64,000 nt of DNA, taken from NCBI RefSeq assembly GCF_900106755.1, contig NZ_FNNN01000005.1, positions 186,001 through 250,000 on the forward strand, written 5' to 3'. Positions 44,578 to 54,599 of this stretch are shown here, piece by piece (within the stretch, counting starts at the first letter, position 1; each line of letters begins with the position of its first letter). The translations under genes were made by a program, and so were the position numbers. Origin of the DNA: Bacteroides faecis MAJ27. GTDB taxonomy: Bacteria > Bacteroidota > Bacteroidia > Bacteroidales > Bacteroidaceae. A model generated the notes under the pieces. It did not search any database, had not been told where the DNA came from, and worked only from the letters and a program-made list of their open reading frames with translations.

Positions 44578-45756
44578 ATGAAAATACTATCTTTCGGACA
44601 TATCCCGTCCGCTGTAGGAGGTCGGCAGAGTAGCGGTCTCGCTAATGTCATCTATCAGTTGGCTTATCATGTGGCAAAGCAGGATGGCGTGGAGATGACA
44701 ATGGTAGCTACGGATGTCTTTGTGCCGGAGCTTCACAAGGGTGCGCTCACCATCTTGGGATGGACGAAAGGGATGCTGATGAAACATGCACTGAAACATC
44801 CTTGTACGGTTGCAAAGATACTCGTCAATACGCTCAGTTGCAAGGGCCAGTATTCACTATTGGTTTCAGTTCCCGGGGTGTTTTTCAAGAGCCTGCTTCT
44901 TGATTATGCCATCCGAAAAATTCACCCAAAGATAGTGCATCTGCATGGTGTGGTTGCTATGTATTACCTTCCTATCGTTCCTTCAAATGTAAAGGTGGTG
45001 GTTACGCTTCATGGCAATGTGGGTGCAGACAATAATCTTCCTAATCGTGAGGTGTATGCTAAGTTAGAGAATGCCCTTTGTTTATCGTCAGGAATTGATT
45101 CTTTGTGTACCATATCCACTACGATTCCCAAGATCCTGAAGGAGGCGTACGGTACCATCGTTCCACCGGTCAATGTAATCCTGAACGCTTACGATAATAG
45201 TGTGTTTGGTTATGTCAAACCAAAAGAGCATAAGAAGACAACCCTTTGTACCATCGCTTCTTTCTCGAAACTGAAGGGACAAGAGCGGGTAATTGAGGCA
45301 TTGCGCAACAGCAATTGCGATTATCGCTATCTGTGTATAGGCCACATCTCTGAGGAGAATAAGGCGATGATCGAAGAGAAAGCAAAAGGATTGGACTTTG
45401 AGTGGCTGGGTGTGAAGAAACCGACTGAAATTCGTAAAATACTTGCTGAATGTGACTATATGATTCTGCCAAGCTCATCAGAAGGCTTTGGTCTAGTCTA
45501 TCTCGAAGCTATCGCATGTGGCGTGCCGGTTATCATTCCTCAGTACTTGCCCTTGGCTCAGGAGGGTTATATCCTTAACGAGAGTAATTCCATTCGCATA
45601 GCAGACAGTAGCTCAAAAGCTATTGAGGTAGTATTGCCTTCACTACAGGAAAGTAAATGGGACAGAAAAACAGTTTCAGAGTCTATCATCTCCTATACTT
45701 GGGACAATATCGCTAAAGAATATGAAGCACAATTTGCATCACTAATTAAAAAATGA
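44578..45756 (+). CDS. GT4 family glycosyltransferase
   Basis: A 392-aa GT-B enzyme: acceptor half ending near residue 190, donor half with 'CTIASFSKLKGQERVIEAL', 'FEWLGVKKPTEIRKILAECD' and the nucleotide-sugar motif 'SSSEGFGLVYLEAIACGVPV' (EX7E type). It probably adds one sugar to the lipid-linked repeat unit on the cytoplasmic side. Donor and linkage are unknown. Confidence 0.88.
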   Translation: MKILSFGHIPSAVGGRQSSGLANVIYQLAYHVAKQDGVEMTMVATDVFVPELHKGALTILGWTKGMLMKHALKHPCTVAKILVNTLSCKGQYSLLVSVPGVFFKSLLLDYAIRKIHPKIVHLHGVVAMYYLPIVPSNVKVVVTLHGNVGADNNLPNREVYAKLENALCLSSGIDSLCTISTTIPKILKEAYGTIVPPVNVILNAYDNSVFGYVKPKEHKKTTLCTIASFSKLKGQERVIEALRNSNCDYRYLCIGHISEENKAMIEEKAKGLDFEWLGVKKPTEIRKILAECDYMILPSSSEGFGLVYLEAIACGVPVIIPQYLPLAQEGYILNESNSIRIADSSSKAIEVVLPSLQESKWDRKTVSESIISYTWDNIAKEYEAQFASLIKK

Positions 45757-45760
45757 AACA

Positions 45761-46591
45761 ATGGATTTTAGAAGTTTATATCGTCTCAATTTGCTGTTTA
45801 TCAACGCGGGGGGTAAAGTAAAATATCTACTCCGCCTTTCTTCATTGAGTAAGACCAAGAAATTATTAAAGACAAACGAGGAGATTATTGCGACCCGTAA
45901 GCACGACACCATCTACATCTGTGGACTTGGTCCTTCGCTGGCAGATGTGGATTTGGATAGGTTGATAGACAAAGATACCGATACCTTGGTCGTGAACCAT
46001 TTTTTCAAGATGGCTGAGAAGACAAAATTGAGACCAACCTACTATCTGATGGCTGATGCCGGATTCATGAAACCAAAGCATATTGAGGCTTTCAACAAGG
46101 CTGTTGAAATGTATAAGAAAGATACCACTTTTGTCTGGAGCACCTCCTTTCTGAGCATCAATCCCGATTTGGTCAACTTGGACTGTAAGAAGACTTTCCT
46201 TGCCATGTACAATGGCTACTACATCGATCCTAAGAAGTTTGAGCTTACTAAGGTCATGCCGGCTTTTGGTAATGTCGTTTGTGCTGCTATTGCATTTGCC
46301 ATAGGTGCAGGATATAAGAAGATAGTCCTTCTGGGATGTGATTTCAATTCTTTTGCCTTCCCTCATGAGGTTCATTGCTATGATGGCGGTAAGGAAAACA
46401 AGGCTGTACGAAGAATATCTCTTGGCTATGAGCTCTTCTGCTATTGTTTCGATGCATTTGTCCATGTGCAGTTGGCAGAATATGCTAGAACATTGGGCGT
46501 TGAGATCATCAATTCTACCAAAGGATCGCTAATTGATGCGTATCCTATGAATGTTGATGAAACTTTATATAAAACTGGTGTTGATAAGTAA
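45761..46591 (+). CDS. GT42/MptE-like protein, candidate nonulosonate transferase
   Basis: A 276-aa protein with the sequence pattern of the GT42 sialyltransferase/MptE (DUF115) fold: '[18 protein letters not shown]' (residues 51-68, GNGPSL-like CMP-binding loop), 'LVVNHFFKM', and '[20 protein letters not shown]' (about 180-200), then 'HEVHCYDGG'. CstII of Campylobacter shows the same order. A CMP-legionaminate supply in the same operon makes a transferase of this kind expected, and no other CMP-sugar transferase is seen. MptE-like pyrophosphokinase activity is the alternative. It starts 5 bp after the GT4 gene. Confidence 0.6.
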   Translation: MDFRSLYRLNLLFINAGGKVKYLLRLSSLSKTKKLLKTNEEIIATRKHDTIYICGLGPSLADVDLDRLIDKDTDTLVVNHFFKMAEKTKLRPTYYLMADAGFMKPKHIEAFNKAVEMYKKDTTFVWSTSFLSINPDLVNLDCKKTFLAMYNGYYIDPKKFELTKVMPAFGNVVCAAIAFAIGAGYKKIVLLGCDFNSFAFPHEVHCYDGGKENKAVRRISLGYELFCYCFDAFVHVQLAEYARTLGVEIINSTKGSLIDAYPMNVDETLYKTGVDK

Positions 46592-47232
46592 TGGGAGCTT
46601 TAAAATACATTAAAGGTGGACTGAGAAATCTCTTGAATCCAGGTGTGTCATTTCTATCGCGTATTGATGATGTTTCAGAGGTTAGTCCAAAAGCAAAGGT
46701 ATATGGCAAGACACAGATTTATCAGTCACAAATTGATGACTACTCGTATGTGGCGAGTGGAACGCAAGTGATTTGTACTGAAATTGGAAAATTTTGTTCT
46801 ATTGCTGATGATGTAATTCTTGGTCCTGGAATACATACTCTTAGTCAAATATCTTCCTCTCCAATTTTCACAGAATACTATAATGCAGTTGGCAAGAGTT
46901 GGACTTCCAAAACTGTAGCAAAGCCCTTCAAACCTGTGCGTATAGGACACGATGTGTGGATTGGCAGCAGAGTGGTTGTTATGGGAGGTGTAACTATCGG
47001 AAATGGTGCAGTCGTAGGAGCATGTGCCGTAGTCACTAAGGATGTTCCTCCATACGCCATTGTAGGTGGTGTTCCTGCAAAAGTCATTCGCTATCGTTTC
47101 CCTGAAGACGTTATTTCAAAACTAGAGGAAATCCAATGGTGGGATATGCCAGAGGAGAAACTTAAGTCGTACATCGCATTATTCCAAAAAGAAAATATAA
47201 GGATTGAGGATCTAGAAGAGTTTTGTTGCTAA
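46591..47232 (+). CDS. CatB-related hexapeptide O-acetyltransferase
   Basis: A 213-aa acetyltransferase of the xenobiotic acyltransferase (CatB) type: '[20 protein letters not shown]', '[20 protein letters not shown]' and '[20 protein letters not shown]' are its signature segments. In capsule loci such enzymes O-acetylate sugars. It starts on the last base of the previous stop. The third acyltransferase of the operon. Confidence 0.87.
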   Translation: MGALKYIKGGLRNLLNPGVSFLSRIDDVSEVSPKAKVYGKTQIYQSQIDDYSYVASGTQVICTEIGKFCSIADDVILGPGIHTLSQISSSPIFTEYYNAVGKSWTSKTVAKPFKPVRIGHDVWIGSRVVVMGGVTIGNGAVVGACAVVTKDVPPYAIVGGVPAKVIRYRFPEDVISKLEEIQWWDMPEEKLKSYIALFQKENIRIEDLEEFCC

Positions 47233-47310
47233 TATGAAACCTGCCCGAACAAGTGAAGTGTAAGTTCATGGTGCAATTCCAACGGACGGAAAAAAGAATG
47301 AAATCAAATT

Positions 47311-48402
47311 ATGAGTGAATTGCAAATATCACAACGAGGGTATCGAATGCCACAATCGCCAATCCGTAAGTTAGCTCCTTTGGCGTATGCGGCTGAGGAT
47401 GAGGGCGTGAAGATTTACCGACTGAATATCGGTCAGCCGGATCTGCCTACTCCGCAGAAGGTGATGGATGTGCTTAAGAATGTGGATCTTATCACCCTAG
47501 AGTACTCGCCTTCGCAAGGTTATAGGTCGCTTCGTGAGGCGCTGGTAAACTACTACGAGCGCTACCAAATAAAGTTGAATGCGAGTGAGATTATAGTTCC
47601 AGAGCCTGCATATGCGAACTACATGAGCTTTGCTATTTCGGCGGGTGCGGATTCGTACGGTGGTAACTACCATTGAGGAAGGATTCTGCTTGCCTCATGT
47701 AGATAAGTTTGAGAAACTGATCAACGAGCGCACAAAGGCGATTCTGATTTGCAATCCAAACAATCCTACAGACTACCTTTATACGCAGAAGGAGATGAAC
47801 TGGATTCGCGACTTCGTAAAGAGGTATAACCTATATCTATTCTCAGATGAGGTGTATCGCGAGTTCATCTATACTGGATCGCCTTACATTTCGGCAATGC
47901 AATTGGAGGGTATCGAGCAGCATGTGGTGCTGATTGATTCGGTGTCGAAGTGTTACTCAGAGTGCGGCATTCGTATTGGTGCTCTCATCACGAAGAACGA
48001 ACAGGTGAGTAAGACCGTCATGAAGTTCTGTCAGGCGCGACTGAGTCCTCCGTTGTTGGGTTAGCTAGTGGCAGAGACTTCCATCTCGAAGGAACGGAGC
48101 AGTATTCGCGCGAGGTGTACGACGAGTATGTGAAACGTAGGAAATGTATGATTGATAGTGTGAATCGTGCCCTCAGTTGCTATACCCCCGGTGCCTATGG
48201 GCGCGTTCTACAAGGTGGCAAAGCTGCCAGTGGTTGGTGAGACGATTATGCAGGCTTCTGCTGCTGGATTCTATACTTCGCCTGATTTGGGAAAAGATCA
48301 AGTGAGACTAGCGTATGTGCTTTGTAAAGAAGATTTATAGAGGACATTTATGATATTGCAAAAAGTTTTAGATGAATATGATATATTGAATAACAAATAA
48401 TT
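47311..48402 (+). pseudogene. Decayed class I/II aminotransferase (AspC-like)
   Basis: The first frame (47311-47676) encodes 'YRMPQSPIRKLAPLAYAAED' and 'LNIGQPDLPTPQKVMDVL', a normal start. A frameshift near 47650 moves to a second frame with 'AILICNPNNPT' and the PLP-Lys region 'LIDSVSKCYSECGIRIGAL'. An in-frame TAG at 48062 follows 'ARLSPPLLG', and later pieces ('PMGAFYKVAKLPVVGET', 'GFYTSPDLGKDQVRLAYVL') are in other frames with a short deletion. The enzyme cannot be made whole. Confidence 0.85.
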
Positions 48403-48405
48403 GAT

Positions 48406-48999
48406 ATGTACGTACATTTCTTTAAGAGAGTCATAGACTTTCTGGTTGCGTTGTGTGCGCTTCCTTTCTTTTGTGTAATTTACATTGTATTAGCTCCTTT
48501 CTATTTCTTTATGGATAGAGGCCCGATGTTCTATTCTGGAAAGCGTCTGGGACAGTATGGCAAGTCGTTCCCTATGCATAAGTTCCGCTCAATGAAGGTG
48601 AATGCACCAGATATTCGTCTGAAGGACGGTTCGACTTACAATGGTGATGATGATTCACGTGTAACAAAGCTTGGCCGTTTTATCCGTAAGACGAGTTTGG
48701 ATGAGATACCTCAGATTTTAAACGTACTGAAGGGTGACATGAGTCTGATTGGTCCTCGTCCTGATCCGCTAGATTGGCTGGACAAGTATAAAGAGGAAGA
48801 GAAGGTCTTCCTGAATGTGCGTCCCGGAATCACTGGCTATAATCAGGCATACTATCGTAATAGTGCCGATGCACAGGAGAAGATTGACAATGACGTGTAT
48901 TACGCAAAGAACATCAGTTTCGCCCTTGATGTGAAGATAATTTTGAAAACCATCAAGACAGTGTTGTGCCGCGAGAATGTTAATGTAACAAGAGAATAA
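48406..48999 (+). CDS. Initiating phosphoglycosyltransferase (PglC/WcaJ-type sugar transferase)
   Basis: A 197-aa small PGT: one membrane-embedded N-terminal helix ('VIDFLVALCALPFFCVIYIV') and the catalytic core 'GKRLGQYGKSFPMHKFRSM', 'TSLDEIPQILNVLKGDMSLI' with the catalytic Asp-Glu pair, and 'GPRPDP'. It transfers a sugar phosphate to undecaprenyl phosphate and starts the repeat unit. It lacks the large N-terminal domain of WbaP. It is followed 5 bp later by a DegT-like gene, as in PglC-PglE-like modules. Confidence 0.92.
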   Translation: MYVHFFKRVIDFLVALCALPFFCVIYIVLAPFYFFMDRGPMFYSGKRLGQYGKSFPMHKFRSMKVNAPDIRLKDGSTYNGDDDSRVTKLGRFIRKTSLDEIPQILNVLKGDMSLIGPRPDPLDWLDKYKEEEKVFLNVRPGITGYNQAYYRNSADAQEKIDNDVYYAKNISFALDVKIILKTIKTVLCRENVNVTRE

Positions 49000-49004
49000 T
49001 CACT

Positions 49005-50072
49005 ATGCGAGAATACGGAAGTGAGCATCCTGCCATTGTGCTTCCAGATGGTTATTTTGAGTCGATGGAGGAATATGGTCGTGAGGTGTTGTTTATGAGA
49101 AGTGGCCGTGAAGCTTTGCTGTTGGCAGCAATAGCTGCTTCTCCAGAAAAAGACAAAACGATACTCTTTCCTGCCTACTGCTGTTGGTCAATGAGTGCGC
49201 CTTTTGAGAAGGCGGGCTGGAAGGTGATTTATTACCGCCTGAAGGAAGATCTGACTGTCGATATTGACTATCTGATACAACTGTTAGAAAAGGAGAAGCC
49301 ACAGGCAATACTGACAATGAACTTCTATGGTAGTGCTTCGACAGACGATGCTGTACGTATGATTAAGGATTGCGATGAAGACATAAAGGTCATTGAGGAC
49401 TTCAGTCATTGTACCTTTTCGCTCAAGTTGATACACAATCCAAAGGTTAATATATACGTGTCGAGCATACGAAAATCGATAGGTGTGTGTGATGGGGCTG
49501 TGATATTAAGCAAAGAGCCGCTACCTACCCAGTACATACAAAAGGAACAAAAGGATTTTGCTGACAAGCGCTTTGTAGCTCAGACGGATAAGGCACGCTA
49601 TACCTACAGTAAAAATCAAGAGAAGAAAGGTGAATTCCTCAGTACAATACGCGAGTGTGAAGGGATTATCAACGAGTTTACGTCTGTTCGCCCTATCTCA
49701 GATCGTGCAAGAAAGCAGTTGGCTCAAGTGAATGGTGAGGAGATTGCCTATGCCCGTAGGAAGAATATGCGCCACTTGTGGTCATTGCTGAATGGCAAGG
49801 TGGAGATGGTTCCGGGATTGGAACGATGCATGGAGGGGGCTCCATTCTCATTGCCTATCCTTATAGATAATCGCGATGAGGTGCAAAGTACCTTGGCTAA
49901 AAGAGGTATCTATACGCAGTTGTTATGGCCTATTTGCGAGGAGGCTCAGCAGGTGTGTAGCGTGTCGAAGATGATGGATGCTCGAATGCTTAGTGTACCT
50001 ATTGACCAACGATATTCATGGGATGACATTGAGGATATGGCAGGCATCATCTGTAATGTGCTCAATGTTTAG
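49005..50072 (+). CDS. DegT-like PLP-fold enzyme, divergent
   Basis: A 355-aa protein of the PLP-dependent type I fold. 'FMRSGREALLLAAIAASPE' near residue 30 corresponds to the phosphate-binding start; 'VIEDFSHCTFSLKLIH' is the Asp-loop; and 'SSIRKSIGVCDGAVILS' contains K157 as the likely PLP Lys. It lacks the usual DegT glycine run (GGGG or EGG) after the Lys. Function is uncertain: an aminotransferase, or a PLP-fold protein with another job. Set between the PGT and an ATP-grasp gene. Confidence 0.7.
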   Translation: MREYGSEHPAIVLPDGYFESMEEYGREVLFMRSGREALLLAAIAASPEKDKTILFPAYCCWSMSAPFEKAGWKVIYYRLKEDLTVDIDYLIQLLEKEKPQAILTMNFYGSASTDDAVRMIKDCDEDIKVIEDFSHCTFSLKLIHNPKVNIYVSSIRKSIGVCDGAVILSKEPLPTQYIQKEQKDFADKRFVAQTDKARYTYSKNQEKKGEFLSTIRECEGIINEFTSVRPISDRARKQLAQVNGEEIAYARRKNMRHLWSLLNGKVEMVPGLERCMEGAPFSLPILIDNRDEVQSTLAKRGIYTQLLWPICEEAQQVCSVSKMMDARMLSVPIDQRYSWDDIEDMAGIICNVLNV

Positions 50073-50094
50073 GACTAAATAATATAAGAATATT

Positions 50095-51291
50095 ATGCAA
50101 AAAAGACTATTGGTATTGGCCGCAGGCATCTTGCAAGTGCCTGTCATCAAGAAGGCCAAGGATATGGGAATATATGTAATTGCTGCCGATGGCGATGCGA
50201 ATGCCGTAGGTTTGCAACATGCAGATAAAGCTGTGGTGGTGAACATCACCAGTGAGGAGGATGTGCTTCGTGTAGCACGTGAGGAACGTATTGATGGTGT
50301 GATTCATCCTTGCTCGGAGGTGAGCATGAATGTGATGGGTCGTCTCAATGAGGAGTTAGGATTGTCGGGCATCACCAAGTTACAGGCGATTCGTGCGACG
50401 AACAAGCATCTAATGCGTGAGGCATTTGAGAGGGGCAATGCCCCTTCACCGAAGTCTTTCTGTTTTGAGGATGCAAATAAAGCTTGGAAGTGTTTCTGTA
50501 AGGAATTGCCTAAGGATGGCATTCTTAAGCCCTCTCGAAATAGTGGTTCACGTGGGATTGCAAAGATACAGAAAGGACTCTCTGAAGTTCAGTTTGTTGA
50601 ATTATTCAATCGTGCTAAAGAGAAATCACGTGATAAGAGTGTTATGCTTGAGCAGTTTGTTGAAGGGCCTGAGTTCTCTGTGGAAATCATTGCTTGGAAT
50701 GGTGAAGTAAATGTGCTGACAGTAACAGATAAGAAGACAACAGAGGCTCCCTATTTTGTGGAGTTGGGTCATAATCAGCCTTCTTGTTTCCCTCAATATA
50801 CTGTGGATTCAATTAAGGACGCTGCAGTAGCTGGTGTGAAAGCTTTGGGCGTGATGAACTGTGCATGCCATGCAGAGGTAAAAGTTCAGAACGGTGAGGC
50901 TTATATCATGGAGATTGGAGCTCGCCTTGGTGGTGATTTCATTTCTACTGAATTGACCCATTTGAGTACGGGTGTAGATATGGTGGCTGCTGCTATCAAT
51001 TGCGCACTCGGTATAGCGCCATGTCTTGAGTCTTCAGAGGAGAAACATGGAGTCTGCATCCGCTATTTCTGCCCGAAGCCTGGAAAATTGGTAAGTATAC
51101 AGAACACCGAGGTGCTGGATGATTCTCGTGTGTATCTCTGGGAGATTTACCACAAGGAGGGCGATATGATTCCAGAGGTGACGAGCAGTCTATGCAGAAG
51201 CGGTCACGTGATTGTGACCGAAGAGACTCCCCAAAAAGCCATTGCGTTGGCAGAGAGATTGATTAACGAAGTAAAGTTGGAGACAGTATGA
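50095..51291 (+). CDS. ATP-grasp ligase
   Basis: A 398-aa ATP-grasp enzyme of the carbamoyl-phosphate-synthase/PurK-like group. N-terminal Rossmann ('LLVLAAGILQVPVIKKAKDM'), central ATP-binding region 'GILKPSRNSGSRGIAKIQKG' (residues about 140-160), then 'LEQFVEGPEFSVEIIAWNG' and 'AEVKVQNGEAYIMEIGARLG' with the metal ligands. Such proteins join a carboxylate to an amine; in a capsule locus this may attach an amino acid or similar group to a sugar. Its stop overlaps the next ATG (ATGA). Confidence 0.83.
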   Translation: MQKRLLVLAAGILQVPVIKKAKDMGIYVIAADGDANAVGLQHADKAVVVNITSEEDVLRVAREERIDGVIHPCSEVSMNVMGRLNEELGLSGITKLQAIRATNKHLMREAFERGNAPSPKSFCFEDANKAWKCFCKELPKDGILKPSRNSGSRGIAKIQKGLSEVQFVELFNRAKEKSRDKSVMLEQFVEGPEFSVEIIAWNGEVNVLTVTDKKTTEAPYFVELGHNQPSCFPQYTVDSIKDAAVAGVKALGVMNCACHAEVKVQNGEAYIMEIGARLGGDFISTELTHLSTGVDMVAAAINCALGIAPCLESSEEKHGVCIRYFCPKPGKLVSIQNTEVLDDSRVYLWEIYHKEGDMIPEVTSSLCRSGHVIVTEETPQKAIALAERLINEVKLETV

Positions 51292-52508
51292 AAGCAGTAT
51301 TCCCCTGTTCATATTACTTGCCTGAGACGGCAGCAAGCCTCTACTTGACGGACAACATCATTCATGCTTGTGCCGAGCAGAACTTAGAGGTGGATCTATA
51401 CACGCCTACCCCTACGCGAGCTGTGCCAGAGGGTGCAAAATGGAAGCGATATGAAACAGATGTGGATGGCAAGTTGCGCATCCACCGCTTCCATTTGTAT
51501 GGCGAGGGTAAAAATCCTATTTTGAGAGCATTGCGCTATGTGATAGGTGAGGTGATGTTACTTCACTACTGTATATGGAAGAAATATGATGTTGCGTTTA
51601 TCGATTCGACTCCACCAATACAAGGATTAAAGATGCCGCTGATTAAGTGGCTGAAGCGAAAGCCAACGGTGTATAATGCTCAGGATATTTTTCCTGACTC
51701 CCTAGTGAACAACGGACTGTCGAAGGGGGGGAGTCTTGTATGGAAAATTGGTCGCATCGTGGAGAAGATTACCTACAAGTATGCAGATAAGATTATCGTA
51801 ATTTCTGAGGACTTCAAGAAAAATCTTTTGGCGAAGGGTGTTCCTGAGGAGAAGATTGTTGTGGTGTATAACTGGGTGGATCAGAATGCAGTGGTAGATA
51901 TTCCGAGGGAGAAGAACAAACTGTTTGAGATGTATGGATTAGACAGGAGTAAATTCTATGTTACATATAACGGTAACATTGGGTTGTCTCAGAACATGGA
52001 TATGCTGCTAAGTGTGGCTGAGGAGTTAAAAACATCCAATTCTGACATCCACTTTGTTCTTGTGGGTACGGGGGCTTATCTGGACGAGGTGAAGAGAATG
52101 GTGGCTGAGAGAAATATAGATAATGTACATATACTTCCATTCCAACCATATGAGGATATTAGTCATGTATTCTCGTTGGGTGATGCGTCTCTCGTGATTT
52201 CTAAGCCCGGAACGGGTTCGGCATCTGTGCCTTCAAAGACATGGAGCATCATGTCGGCAAGTCGTCCTGTACTGGCCAATTTCGATGAGAATGAACTCAA
52301 GAGCATCCTTGAAGATAATAGCTGCGGCATCTTCACTAAGGCGGGCGATAAAGAGGAGTTTAAGAAGTCGATACTTACACTGTATCTCAATCGCGAACTC
52401 TGTAAAGAGTACGGCAAGAACGGTCGTCAGTTCGTATTGAATAATCTCACTCGTGAGGTGGGTACACAGAAGTATGTGGATGTGATAAAGTCTGTAGTGA
52501 AAGACTAA
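51288..52508 (+). CDS. WbuB-like GT4 glycosyltransferase
   Basis: A 406-aa GT-B glycosyltransferase resembling WbuB, which adds an amino-deoxyhexose. N-terminal 'AVFPCSYYLPETAASLYLTD', 'YNAQDIFPDSLVNNGL' near residue 130, then donor half with 'FYVTYNGNIGLSQNMDMLL' and 'SKPGTGSASVPSKTWSIM'. The overlap with the ATP-grasp gene and the nearby PGT suggest it makes the second sugar linkage. Confidence 0.86.
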   Translation: MKAVFPCSYYLPETAASLYLTDNIIHACAEQNLEVDLYTPTPTRAVPEGAKWKRYETDVDGKLRIHRFHLYGEGKNPILRALRYVIGEVMLLHYCIWKKYDVAFIDSTPPIQGLKMPLIKWLKRKPTVYNAQDIFPDSLVNNGLSKGGSLVWKIGRIVEKITYKYADKIIVISEDFKKNLLAKGVPEEKIVVVYNWVDQNAVVDIPREKNKLFEMYGLDRSKFYVTYNGNIGLSQNMDMLLSVAEELKTSNSDIHFVLVGTGAYLDEVKRMVAERNIDNVHILPFQPYEDISHVFSLGDASLVISKPGTGSASVPSKTWSIMSASRPVLANFDENELKSILEDNSCGIFTKAGDKEEFKKSILTLYLNRELCKEYGKNGRQFVLNNLTREVGTQKYVDVIKSVVKD

Positions 52509-52512
52509 TGAA

Positions 52513-53133
52513 TGAATTATTTTTCGAGTTACTCTAGTTGCTATAGGTACTCGCGATGTATTGTCGCATGTTTCTTCGGCAATGGAATGGCAGGAGATAA
52601 ATGAGATTTCGGAAAAGCAAGGACTAACAGGTATTTCGTTTCATAGTGGGCAAAGGCTGTATGAGGAATAGTCTGAGCAAACTGTCTATTTGCCCATCGG
52701 CTTGAAAATGCAGTGGCTTGGAATGGCAGCATACATTCAGGAAGAAAACTTGTTGGTGGATGAGCATTGTGAGGAGATTACTCGTATGCTAGCGGAGGAT
52801 AGTTTTAGGAGTTGTATTCTGAAGGGGCAAGCTAATGCCTGCTATTATCCACAGCCCCAGTTACGTACTTCAGGAAACATTGATATATGGGTCAGTCCCA
52901 TTGCCTCGAAGGGGTTGTTTGAAGATAGAAAGCTAGTGGCTAAGTATGTGATAGACAGGGAGGATGACTATATCCGTATGCAGTACCATCACATTGACTA
53001 TCATATATTCCCCGATGTGGAAGTGTATTTCTGCCTTATAGTGCTGTTTAACTATCGTAAGAACGAGCGTTTGCAAAACAAGTTCGGAAGCGGAATGGAT
53101 GGAAATAAGAATAGAAACAAATTTGATCAATAA
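52513..53133 (+). pseudogene. Nucleotidyltransferase-fold (NTP_transf_5-like) remnant
   Basis: Pieces of a family found in CPS loci: 'RDVLSHVSSAMEWQEINEIS' in one frame, TAG at 52669-52671, then the frame 52690-53133 with 'CILKGQANACYYPQPQLRTS' and the nucleotidyltransferase-like 'GNIDIWVSP' motif. The protein ends early in a sequence unlike the family ('NKFGSGMDGNKNRN'). It lacks the start and most of the C-terminal part. Confidence 0.72.
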
Positions 53134-53151
53134 CTTAAAAAACAAATAAAA

Positions 53152-54465
53152 ATGAGTACAGATTTGAGAAGAAGGAATATTCCTTTTTCGCCTCCAGATA
53201 TGACGGAAGCTGAAGCTAATGAAGTTCGTGATGCAATTCTGAGTGGTTGGATTACGACTGGCCCTCGTACTAAGAAACTGGAGAAGATAATTTCTGAATA
53301 CGTTCACACAGATAAGACGGTATGTCTGAACTCTGCTACGGCTGCCATGGAGATGGTGTTGCGTGTGTTGGGTGTGGGTCCTGGCGATGAGGTTATCATG
53401 CCTGCATACACTTATACAGCATCAGCTTCGGTTGTTCAGCATGTAGGTGCTACCATCGTGATGGTAGACTCGCAGAAGGACAATGTTGAGATGGACTACG
53501 AGAAGTTGGCTGCAGCTATCACGGAACGCACTAAGGTGATTGTTCCTGTTGACTTGGCTGGTATTTGTGCAGATGTGGATAAGATCAAGGAGATTGTGAT
53601 TCGTCCTGAGATTTTGGCAAAATTCACTCCTAAGAATGATATACAGAAATTGATTGGTCGTATCGTGGTGTCTAACGATTGTGCGCACTCGTTTGGTGCT
53701 TCTCGCCACGGCAAGATGGCAGGTGAGATTGCGGACTTCTCTTCATTCTCATTCCATGCGGTGAAGAACTTCACGACAGCAGAGGGTGGCGCAATGACTT
53801 GGAACTTGGCTTTCGGTAGTGAGAAGGTAGAGCGTCAGCAGATGTATTGCGGAAGTCTTGTGCCGTTTATCGAGGATGAAAGCTGGAATGAGTTCATTTA
53901 CCGCCTCTCACAACTCTTCTCTCTCCATGGTCAGAACAAGGATGCATTGGCTAAGACTAAGTTAGGTGCATGGGAGTACGACATTATCGGCCCATGGTAC
54001 AAGTGCAACATGACAGACATAATGGCTGCTATGGGTTTGGTACAGTTCGAACGCTATTCTGAGATGCTGAAGAAGCGTGAAGAGTATGTGGCCTATATGA
54101 ATAAGGCTATTGATGATCTTAACGCTAACCTTGACACTAGCCATCAGGTAGCTTATCTGAACCATAAGGCTGAGGATCATTGCTCATCGCATCACTTGTA
54201 TCTGGTGCGTCTGCAAGGTCGCACCCGTGAAGAGGCTAACCATGTAATTGGGCAGATGGCAGAGCGAGGCATTGCTACTAATGTACATTACAAGCCACTT
54301 CCTATGATGACTGCATACATGGCTCTCGGCTTCGACATCAAGTACTATCCTAATGCCTATAACTTGTTCGAGAATGAGATCACCCTCCCGCTCAACACTT
54401 GCATGACTATGGAGGATGTCGAGTATGTGATGGAGAATTTCGTGGATATCGTCAAATCGTTGTAA
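53152..54465 (+). CDS. DegT/DnrJ/EryC1/StrS aminotransferase
   Basis: A 437-aa PLP aminotransferase of nucleotide-sugar synthesis. 'LNSATAAMEMVLRVLGVG' binds the cofactor phosphate, 'VSNDCAHSFGASRHG' has the PLP Asp, and K205 in 'FHAVKNFTTAEGGAM' is the Schiff-base Lys. It is longer than usual (437 against about 370-390) because of an insert near 150-165. It probably aminates the keto sugar made by the 27735 dehydratase. 18 bp after the pseudogene frame. Confidence 0.88.
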   Translation: MSTDLRRRNIPFSPPDMTEAEANEVRDAILSGWITTGPRTKKLEKIISEYVHTDKTVCLNSATAAMEMVLRVLGVGPGDEVIMPAYTYTASASVVQHVGATIVMVDSQKDNVEMDYEKLAAAITERTKVIVPVDLAGICADVDKIKEIVIRPEILAKFTPKNDIQKLIGRIVVSNDCAHSFGASRHGKMAGEIADFSSFSFHAVKNFTTAEGGAMTWNLAFGSEKVERQQMYCGSLVPFIEDESWNEFIYRLSQLFSLHGQNKDALAKTKLGAWEYDIIGPWYKCNMTDIMAAMGLVQFERYSEMLKKREEYVAYMNKAIDDLNANLDTSHQVAYLNHKAEDHCSSHHLYLVRLQGRTREEANHVIGQMAERGIATNVHYKPLPMMTAYMALGFDIKYYPNAYNLFENEITLPLNTCMTMEDVEYVMENFVDIVKSL

Positions 54466-54599
54466 GCTATTGGCATTGTGGCCAATTTCAAAAAACTTAT
54501 GGGAGGTATTTGCAAAATTAACATATACCTTTTCTGGTCTCAAAAGACAGATAAGTCTTGTTACGATGATTGTGCAACTGCAAGAAAAAACGGATAACT

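Noticed and set aside
54469..54486. Terminator attggc/gccaat after the DegT gene
   Set aside because: The stem is only about 6 bp and is not followed by a T run; the operon probably continues.
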